From Streptomyces goshikiensis (GTDB taxonomy: Bacteria; Actinomycetota; Actinomycetes; Streptomycetales; Streptomycetaceae): DNA of 64,000 bases. Below, in pieces: positions 16,769-24,100 of the stretch (position 1 is the first letter of the stretch; each line of letters begins with the position of its first letter). Made by a program: the position numbers and the translations under genes. The DNA is taken from assembly GCF_014650555.1 (NCBI RefSeq), contig NZ_BMVE01000018.1, forward strand, positions 62,001 to 126,000. The letters run 5' to 3'. The notes beneath the pieces were generated by a model. That model was not told where the DNA came from and searched no databases. It saw only the letters and a program-made list of their open reading frames with translations.

Positions 16769-17923
16769 TTGAAAGCGAACAGTGCGCCCGAGGCGTCTTT
16801 GTCCCACCGCGCGTTCGAGGTCCGCATCGACTCGCTGCTGGCGGCGGATTCGCCGCGCCTGGACGGAATGAACGAACAGCACGTGCGACGGCTCGCGGGG
16901 ATGTTCCCGGCGCTGCCGCCGCTCTTGGTCCACCGGACCACGCTGCGCGTCGTGGACGGAATGCACCGGCTGGCCGCCGCGCGCGCCCTCGGCCTGCGGT
17001 CGGTCGAGGTCCGGTACTTCGACGGCACGCCGGAAGAGGGCTTCCTGCGCTCCGTGTCCGCCAACGTCGCCCACGGACTGCCGCTGACGGTCGCCGACCG
17101 CAAGGCCGCCGCCGCGCGCATCCTCGGCTCGCACCCGGAGCTGTCCGACCGGGCGGTCGCCGCCCACGTCGGCGTCGACCCCAAGACGGTCGCCGCGATC
17201 CGCCGGGGTTCAACCGAGGAAAATCCGCAGTCGAACCTCCGGGTCGGCATGGACGGCCGGGCACACCCGCTGGACCGGACCGCGGAACGCCTGCGCGCCG
17301 CCGAGCTCATGACCCGCCGCCCCGATCTGCCGCTGCGGGCCATCGTCAAGGAGACCGGGATCTCCCTGGGCACCGCGCACGACGTGCGTCAGCGGCTGCT
17401 GCGCGGCGAGGAGCCGATCCCCCGGGGGCGCCGGGCCGCCGGAAGCACACCGGCAAGCGCACCCGCAAGCGGCGCCGGGAGACCCGACGCGAGCGCCGCC
17501 GCGCCGCTCGGCCCGCGCCCGCCCGCGGTGGCGGCCGCGAGACCCGCGCCGCCTCCCCCGGACCCCGTCCGCGCGTACCCGCCGGACCCCGCGCGCGCCC
17601 AGGGTCCGTACGCCGCCCAGGGCCTGTCGGGCCGCAGCCGGGCCTCGCTGGAGGCCCTCGGCCGGCTGGTCCGCGACCCTTCGCTGCGCCACTCCGAATC
17701 CGGGCGGCAGTTCCTTCGCTGGCTCAACACCCACTTCGTGGTGGACGACGCCTGGCGGCAACAGGCCGACGCCGTACCGCCGCACTGCACCGACGCCGTC
17801 GCGGAACTGGCGCTCCAGTGCTCGCGCACCTGGCAGCGCTTCGCCGAGGACCTGTCCCGGCGGCGCCTGACCGACATGGCATCCGCACCCGAATGGCGCG
17901 CGGCCTCCGATTCACGGCATTGA
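16769..17923 (+). CDS. StrR-like ParB-domain transcriptional regulator
   Basis: About 384 residues. The N-terminal half has the ParB/sulfiredoxin-like fold found in StrR: an RIDSLLAADSPR opening, VVDGMHRLAAARALG and RYFDGTPEEG. It is followed by a helix-turn-helix in the region ELSDRAVAAHVGVDPKTVAA and a second HTH-like stretch near GISLGTAHDV. The region 240-320 is a low-complexity Pro/Ala linker. StrR-type activators switch on antibiotic clusters (SgcR1 in C-1027). TTG 16769 follows GGGGGAGAG closely; GTG 16748 is an in-frame alternative with a weaker ribosome site. An AraC-type gene follows 26 bp downstream, so the two are probably cotranscribed. Confidence 0.78.
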   Translation: MKANSAPEASLSHRAFEVRIDSLLAADSPRLDGMNEQHVRRLAGMFPALPPLLVHRTTLRVVDGMHRLAAARALGLRSVEVRYFDGTPEEGFLRSVSANVAHGLPLTVADRKAAAARILGSHPELSDRAVAAHVGVDPKTVAAIRRGSTEENPQSNLRVGMDGRAHPLDRTAERLRAAELMTRRPDLPLRAIVKETGISLGTAHDVRQRLLRGEEPIPRGRRAAGSTPASAPASGAGRPDASAAAPLGPRPPAVAAARPAPPPPDPVRAYPPDPARAQGPYAAQGLSGRSRASLEALGRLVRDPSLRHSESGRQFLRWLNTHFVVDDAWRQQADAVPPHCTDAVAELALQCSRTWQRFAEDLSRRRLTDMASAPEWRAASDSRH

Positions 17924-17949
17924 GCGTTACTACACGACAGGGAGACACG

Positions 17950-18726
17950 GTGACCACCACCGCCATTGAGGCTGCTGTCCTCCGGGTAATCGGCGACATG
18001 CACACAAATCTCGGCCAGGAACTGACGATCGACGACATGGCGCGCACCGCCATGTTCAGCAAGTTCCATTTCACCCGGGTTTTCCGCGATGTGACCGGTA
18101 CGTCTCCCGGACGCTTTCTCTCCGTACTCCGCCTTCAGGAGGCCAAGCGTCTCCTCATCGAAACCAAATTCAGTGTCGCGGACATCAGCAGCCAGGTCGG
18201 CTACAGCAGCGTGGGCACCTTCAGCTCGCGTTTCAAGGCGTGCGTCGGCGTTTCTCCGAGCATGTTCCGCGACAAGGGCGGATTCACTCCCGAAATCGTT
18301 TCCGGCCCGCTTCCCTCCCCGAGCGTGCCCGGAATCCGCTCCACCCTGCGCGGCCGTGTGCAGATGACCGAGGGCCGCTCGTCCGGCTACTGCTTCGTCG
18401 GCCTCTTCCCCACGCCCGTTCCGCAGGGCCAGCCGGTCCGCTGCACCGTCCTGGAGGGCCCCGGCGCCTTCGAGCTGCGTGACGTCCCGGTCGGCACCTG
18501 GTACGTCCTCGTGCACTCCGTCCCGTACGGCTCCGAGCACCTGCCGTCCGGCACCGGCGATGACGACACCGTTTCCGTCGGGCGCTACGGGCCGGTGACC
18601 GCGCACGCGGACACCCTGCTCATGCCCGCCGAGATCACGCTGCGACCCCTGGACGCCACGGAACCGCCGGTGCTGATGGCCCTGCTGGACCTGCGCACCC
18701 ATGCCATGGAGGCCGTCGCCAGCTGA
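17950..18726 (+). CDS. AraC-family transcriptional regulator with C-terminal ligand-type domain
   Basis: 258 residues from GTG 17950 (GGGAG 5-6 nt upstream). The DNA-binding domain is at the N-terminus (residues 10-110), with two HTHs (LTIDDMARTAMFSKFHFTR and FSVADISSQVGYSSVGTFS). A C-terminal beta-rich domain of about 130 residues follows. This inverted order, HTH first, is less common than in AraC itself. It probably works with the StrR-like gene immediately upstream. The transcript ends at the very strong hairpin at 18743-18806. Confidence 0.85.
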   Translation: MTTTAIEAAVLRVIGDMHTNLGQELTIDDMARTAMFSKFHFTRVFRDVTGTSPGRFLSVLRLQEAKRLLIETKFSVADISSQVGYSSVGTFSSRFKACVGVSPSMFRDKGGFTPEIVSGPLPSPSVPGIRSTLRGRVQMTEGRSSGYCFVGLFPTPVPQGQPVRCTVLEGPGAFELRDVPVGTWYVLVHSVPYGSEHLPSGTGDDDTVSVGRYGPVTAHADTLLMPAEITLRPLDATEPPVLMALLDLRTHAMEAVAS

Positions 18727-18742
18727 GGCGGGGGGGATCCGC

Positions 18743-18806
18743 GGGGGACACGAAGAAGAGGCCGGCCGCGGTGGATGCCGCGGCCGGCCTCTTCTTCGTG
18801 TCCCCC
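18743..18806. terminator. Very strong bidirectional terminator hairpin
   Basis: A perfect stem of about 29 bp begins GGGGGACACGAAGAAGAGG at 18743 and closes with CCTCTTCTTCGTGTCCCCC at 18806, with a TGGATG loop. It separates the convergent AraC-type gene and the end of the pksE operon (stop at 18820). Confidence 0.9.
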
Positions 18807-18819
18807 GAGAGCCGCCCGG

Positions 18820-20169
18820 TCAGTGCGCCGGACGGATCGTCATGGGCAGTCCCCCGCGCATCCGCAGGGACATCATCGGCTCGGCGATCCCCGCGTGCCC
18901 GGGCACGACGTCCAGGTCGAGGTCCCGGGTGAGCAGCGCGGTGACGAAGACCGCCTCCATCATCCCGAGGTTGCTGCCGATGCAGAACCTGGGTCCCGCG
19001 CCGAAGGGGATGTACGCGTACCGGGGCCGCTTGGCGACCCGTGACGGCTCGAAGCGGCTCGGGTCGAAGCGCTCCGGGTCCTCCCACAGGTCCGGGTGGC
19101 GGTGCAGGGTGTACGGGCACACCAGTACGTCCGCCTTGGCGGGTACGGAGAACCCCCCGACCTCGTCGGCCCGCTGGGCGATCCGCGGCAGGATCCACAC
19201 CGGCGGGTACAGCCGCATGGCCTCCTGGACGACCTGCATCGTGTACGAGAGCTTGTGGAGGTCGTCGACCTCGGGCAGCCGCCCGCCGGCCAGCACGGCG
19301 CGGGCCTCCTCGCGCACCAGGTCCCGTACGTGCGGGTGGCGGGCGAGCAGCAGCAGGGTCCAGCCCAGCGTGCTCGCGGTCGTCTCGTGCCCGGCGAGCA
19401 GCAGGGTGACGAGTTCGTCCTGAAGGCGCTTGCGGCCGAGGGCCGGGTCGCTCTCCTTGCGGGCGGCGAGGATCATCCGGGAGAAGGCGTCGTCGGCGCC
19501 GTCGCCGTCGGACATCCGGGCGCTGCGGTCGGCGACGAGCACGTCGACGGTGGCCGTGAGTTCGGCGCGGGCCCGGCGGAAGTTGCGCTGGGTCGCGAAG
19601 GGCAGCCAGGTCGGCATCAGGCCCTGGGTGACCATGTCGAACATGGCCTGGTCCTGTACGGCCTCGAAGGCGTGGGCGATGCCGCCGTGCCCGTCCATGT
19701 CCGTGTCCATCAGGGTCCGGCCGAGCACCCCGAGGGTGAGCCCGGTGACCTCGTGGAGCACGTCGACGGCGCCGCCGTCCGCGCGCGAGCGCAGCAGTTC
19801 CAGCAGGCGTCCGGACTCCTCGGCCACGACGCCCGCCTGCGCGGCGATCCGGCCCGGCTTGAAGGCGGGCTGGACGTTGCGGCGCTGGGCCTTCCACAGG
19901 TCGCCCTCGCTGGTGAGGAGGCCGTCGCCGAGCACCTTGCGGGACTCCACGAGCCCTATGCCCTTGTGGTAGTTGGCCGCGTTGTCGGCCAGGACGTGCT
20001 TGGCGTAGTCGGGGCGGTTGAAGATGTACATCTTCTTCGGGCCCATCGAGACGCGGACGGCGTCGGAGAGCTCGGCCGCGTCGCGCATCATGGCGAGCCG
20101 GTCGACGGCCAGTTTGCGCAGCAGTCCGGGCAGCGCCCAGACGGGTGGGCCCGGCGGGTGGACGCTCAT
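18820..20169 (-). CDS. Cytochrome P450 (enediyne E7-like)
   Basis: 449-residue P450 resembling the CYP102/CYP4-like bacterial type rather than the shorter first P450. The I-helix motif AGHETTAS and the haem motif FGAGPRFCIG (ligand Cys396) are clear, and ExxR is seen in EAMRLYPP. It is the last gene of the core operon, overlapping the flavin reductase by 4 nt. P450s in this position (E7 in C-1027-type clusters) are conserved across enediyne loci and probably oxidise the core polyene. No reductase domain is fused, so redox partners come from elsewhere. Confidence 0.88.
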   Translation of the reverse strand: MSVHPPGPPVWALPGLLRKLAVDRLAMMRDAAELSDAVRVSMGPKKMYIFNRPDYAKHVLADNAANYHKGIGLVESRKVLGDGLLTSEGDLWKAQRRNVQPAFKPGRIAAQAGVVAEESGRLLELLRSRADGGAVDVLHEVTGLTLGVLGRTLMDTDMDGHGGIAHAFEAVQDQAMFDMVTQGLMPTWLPFATQRNFRRARAELTATVDVLVADRSARMSDGDGADDAFSRMILAARKESDPALGRKRLQDELVTLLLAGHETTASTLGWTLLLLARHPHVRDLVREEARAVLAGGRLPEVDDLHKLSYTMQVVQEAMRLYPPVWILPRIAQRADEVGGFSVPAKADVLVCPYTLHRHPDLWEDPERFDPSRFEPSRVAKRPRYAYIPFGAGPRFCIGSNLGMMEAVFVTALLTRDLDLDVVPGHAGIAEPMMSLRMRGGLPMTIRPAH

Positions 20170-20711
20170 GCCGCTCCTCCCTGCGCCGGCGCGTCCAGCC
20201 GGCGGAACCGGCCGCGGTGGAAGACCAGCGGCTCGCGGTCGGGCAGTTCGTCGAGGCTGAGCACCTGCCCCAGGTACACGGTGTGGTCTCCGCCGTCGTA
20301 CGCGCGCCACTTGGCGCATTCGAAGTGCGCGGCCGCCCCCGCGATCAGGGGGGCGTCGGTGGCGCTGCCCGGCAGCCAGTCGACGGCGTCGAACTGGCGG
20401 GCGCCGGCGGGCCGCGAGCGGTCGGCGAAGTGCCGGGCCACGGCCTCCTGGCCGGCTCCGAGCACGGAGACCGAGAAGGTGTCGGCCTCCGCGAGGGTGC
20501 GGTGCATGACCGCCTCCTTGCCCACGCACAGCAGCACGAGGGCCGGGTCCAGCGAGACCGAGGTGAAGGAGTTGGCGGTCATGCCCCGGGGCGCCTCGCC
20601 GCCGACGGTGACGACGGTCACCCCGGTGGCGAAGGCCCCGAAGGCCCGACGCAGCCGCGCGGGGTCGCCGGTGGCGAGGTCCCGCGGCGGCGCGGCGGTC
20701 AGGGTGCTCAT
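20166..20711 (-). CDS. Flavin reductase (SgcE6-like)
   Basis: 181-residue flavin reductase of the HpaC/FMN-binding split-barrel family. The FMN-binding segment GMTANSFTSVSLDPALVLL (from about residue 43) and a late GDHTVYLGQV are typical. It makes free reduced flavin with NAD(P)H for group D monooxygenases; SgcE6 serves SgcC in C-1027. Candidate clients here are the HpaB-type enzyme (2836-4425) and the ACAD-like enzyme (1463-2644), both about 17 kb away. It overlaps its neighbours on both sides by 4 nt, showing tight coupling. Confidence 0.88.
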   Translation of the reverse strand: MSTLTAAPPRDLATGDPARLRRAFGAFATGVTVVTVGGEAPRGMTANSFTSVSLDPALVLLCVGKEAVMHRTLAEADTFSVSVLGAGQEAVARHFADRSRPAGARQFDAVDWLPGSATDAPLIAGAAAHFECAKWRAYDGGDHTVYLGQVLSLDELPDREPLVFHRGRFRRLDAPAQGGAA

Positions 20712-21166
20712 GCGGCCCGCCCCGACAGGGCGCGGCCGGCGGCCGAGTACGGCTCCAGGGCGCGCGCCAGTCCCTCGGGGATGAGGGAGGGCACGGTGTT
20801 GGTGTTCGGGCCGCGCATGCACGCGATCCGCTGCCGGCCGCGGGCGATCAGCACCTCGGCCCCGTCGGTCACCTTGACGTAGTCGAAGGTGAACTCCAGC
20901 TGTGTCTGGCCCAGCTCCGACAGCCGCATCCGGATGGACAGCTCGTCGAAGGCGGTGATCTCGGCGAAGAACTCGCAGTCCACCTTCAGCGTGAACAGCT
21001 TGAGGTCGTCCTGCACCTCGGCCAGCACGTCCGGCGCCTTCTGCTGCAGGAACAGCTCGCGGCACCGGCCCTGCCAGCGCAGGTAGTTCACGTAGTACAC
21101 GTTGCCGACCAGGTTGGTCTCCTCGAAACCGACCAGGTGCCGCATCTCGAAATAGTCTTCCGCCAT
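20708..21166 (-). CDS. Enediyne polyene thioesterase, hotdog fold (E10/TEBC)
   Basis: 152-residue single hotdog-fold thioesterase. The N-terminus (GFEETNLVGNVYYVNYLRW, residues 13-31) and the late segment RIACMRGPNTNTVPS match the enediyne TE group (SgcE10, CalE7). It hydrolyses the ACP-bound polyene made by PksE; heptaene-type products have been observed in other systems. It starts 3 bp after the pksE stop without a clear ribosome site, so it relies on coupling. Confidence 0.93.
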   Translation of the reverse strand: MAEDYFEMRHLVGFEETNLVGNVYYVNYLRWQGRCRELFLQQKAPDVLAEVQDDLKLFTLKVDCEFFAEITAFDELSIRMRLSELGQTQLEFTFDYVKVTDGAEVLIARGRQRIACMRGPNTNTVPSLIPEGLARALEPYSAAGRALSGRAA

Positions 21167-21169
21167 GAT

Positions 21170-24100
21170 CTAGGACCGCCCTTCGATGTGATCCGGTGCA
21201 TGCGTGAGGAAGGCGAAGACGGCGGGCTCCAGGGCGTCGCGCAGCCCGGTGACGAAGGTCGCGATCCGCAGGTCGCCGGCGGCGAAGACCACCCAGGCGT
21301 CCTTGCGGCGCGGCAGCACCGTCAGCGGCGCGCCCGCCATGATCCCGGCCTTCTTCAGGCATTCCACGGCGCTCCACACCCGCGTGGCCGCGGTGTCGGG
21401 CGCCTCTCCCGTCTCCTTGGCGACCAGCTGCGCGACGGGCGCGTGCTCGGCGAGCAGCCCGTGCCATTCGGCGGTCGGCCGCATGCTGACCGCCTCGATG
21501 TCGCAGGCCACCTCGGTGTCGGAGACGGCGCTGACGGTGACGCCCAGCCCGTGGGCCGCCGACATCGACACGTGCCGGCTCGCCCCGATTTCCGGTCGGC
21601 CGTCGGGACGGTGGTGGACCGTCACCGGGCTGCCCATCGCCCGTGCCGCCGCGTCCGCGGTGAAGCCGCGGCGCTGCGAGATCGAACCGGCCGGCGCGTC
21701 GCCGTGCGGTTCGACGGCGACCGCGATGCGGGCGCCGAGCACGTCCTCCAGGCTGCGCTCCAGGTACGGGCCGAGCAGCGGGGTGACCCAGGGGCCGGAC
21801 CCGTCCGTCTTGCGCACCGCGTGCAGGGTCAGGCCCTCCCAGCGCTCGACGACGGTGCCGTCCTCGGTGCGGACCGCGATGTCGTACACGTACGTGTCGC
21901 CGTCGCGGCTGCGCTCGACTGCGGTGTACCGCAGCCGGTCCGGTACGTGGTCTCCGGTGCCCAGCGGGTGGATCCGCTCGACGCCCGACGGCAGCAGGGT
22001 CGCGTCGGGTACGCACACCTGGTTGCCGTGCATGAGGGAGTCGCGCATGCCCGGGTCGGCGAGGAGCAGTCCGCCCGGCAGGAAGCCGGCGAACCAGCCG
22101 TCCGGCTCGCGCTCCACGGCGACGTCGGCGTCGACGTGCCGGGCGGCGGCGCGGTGGAAGCGCCGCAGCCGCTGGAAGCGGGCGCCCTGGAAGAGGATGC
22201 CGCCGTACAGGTCGTTCGCCGGGTCCAGCGGGACCACCGGGGTGTCCGCGGGGACCTGGAGCGGCGGGCCGTCCGGGACCGGGACCCCGGAGTAGACCAG
22301 GCGGGCCCGGAAGTGCTCGGCGACGAAGCCGGTGTCCTCGGCGTGGATGGCGACGTCGACGGTGTCGGCGCCGGTGACGGTGGCGGCGACGCGGATGCGC
22401 ATGCTGCCGTTCGGGGGGACGACGATGGGCCGCAGGAAGCGCGCGCCCTCGATGACCGGAGTGGTGCTGCGGCCGGTGGCGGCGGCGCCGACCTGGACCA
22501 TCGCCTCCATGCCGAGCACCGCCGGCATCAGCAGGTTCCCGTCGAGGAGGTGGTCGGCCAGGTAGGGGTCGGTGCCGGCGTTCAGCTCGACCTCGGTGAC
22601 CAGTTCGACGCCGTGGTAGCGGATCAGCGGGTTGCCGGTGAACCTCAGCAGCGGCAGCGGGGGCAGGTCGCGGCGTACCGTGTCGATGCCCTCCGTACGG
22701 CCGCTGATGACGGTGACGACGGGGGCGTCCGGGTCGGAGATCAGGCGCAGCAGGATCTCCACGCCCTGGTCCGGGGAGACCGGGGTGATGCCCTCGCGGG
22801 CGAGGGACTCGACGACAGAGAGCTTCTCGCCCATGCCGACGCCGGACCACACCGACCATTCCATGCACCGGGCGCGGACCTGCGGGTGGGTACGGGCGAC
22901 GTCCTCGGTGAGGTCGGCCAGCCACTCGTTGGCGGTGGCGTAGTGGCCCTCGCCGCGCAGGCCGGCCCGTCCGATGATGCTGCCGAAGGTGACCAGCAGC
23001 TTCAGCTCGCCGGCGCCCACCGCGTCGAGGACGTGGCGCAGGCCGTCGACCTTGGGGGCGAACGTCTTGCGGAAGTCCGCCGGTTCGAGCTGGGTCAGCG
23101 GCCGGGGCTCGTTGCGCCCGGCGCCGTGCAGCAGACCGGTGATCTTGCCCAGTTCCCGCTCCAGCTCGGCGACGGCCGCGCCGACCTGCTCCGGGACGGT
23201 GACGTCGGCGCGCGCGTAGTGCACGGTGACGCCGCTGTCGGCCATCCGGGCGAGGTTCTCGGCGAGTTCCCGGTCCGCCTGCGGGTCGGAGCGGCCCAGT
23301 ACGGCCAGCTTCGCTCCGGTCTCCAGGGCCACGGCGAGGGCGCACTCCGCGGAGATGCCCTTGCCGCCGCCCGTCACGAGCAGGACGTCGGAGGCGTCGA
23401 GCGGGGCGTCGGAGCGCAGCGGCTCCACGGGCAGCGCCCGCAGGGTCGGTACGCGGCGCACTCCGGCCTCGTCGTAGTGGACCTCGGCGAACCGCGTGGT
23501 CGCCGCGACCTCGGCCACGACCCGTCGTACCGCGTCGTCCGTCACCGGGGTGTGGACGATGGTGGTGCGCAGGTGCGGCGCCTCCTGGTACAGGGTCTTG
23601 GCCAGCCCGGCCGCGCCGCGGCCGTCCTGGACCAGGACGAACCGCTGTCCGGAGCCGCCCGCGAGGGCCTTGCGGGCCGCTTCGAGGACGTGGTCGGTCT
23701 GCTCCTGGGCGGAGCCCTTGGGCAGGACGGCCAGGACGCCGGAGCCCACCTTGGCGTGGGCGAGCGCCGCCTTGAGCTCCGCGCCGAACGCGGAGCCCGC
23801 CGGGGCGAACAGGTCCCAGTCGCCGTCGCTCTCCTCGGCGCCGGCGCGGGGCCGGGCCACCTCGTCGAGGTCCACGGAGAAGGGCCGGGACCAGGCCGCG
23901 GAGCCCGTGACCACCGGGGCGGCGGCCTCGTCGGGCGCCGCGCCGCCGGTGCTGACCAGCGTGTCGAGGGCCTCGGCCAGTTCGCCCAGGGTGGCGGTGG
24001 CGAAGTTGGTCGGCACCTGGGCGGCGGCGATCCCGAGGCGGGACGCCGCCTGGTTGACGATCTGTCCGACGGTGATCGAGCTCATGTGCAGGTCGTCCAG

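Noticed and set aside
20166..23345. 1059-codon leftward frame overlapping pksE and the flavin reductase
   Set aside because: Only the last 181 codons are the real flavin reductase; the rest is an off-frame reading of the PKS KR and DH regions rich in Arg/Pro/Gly.
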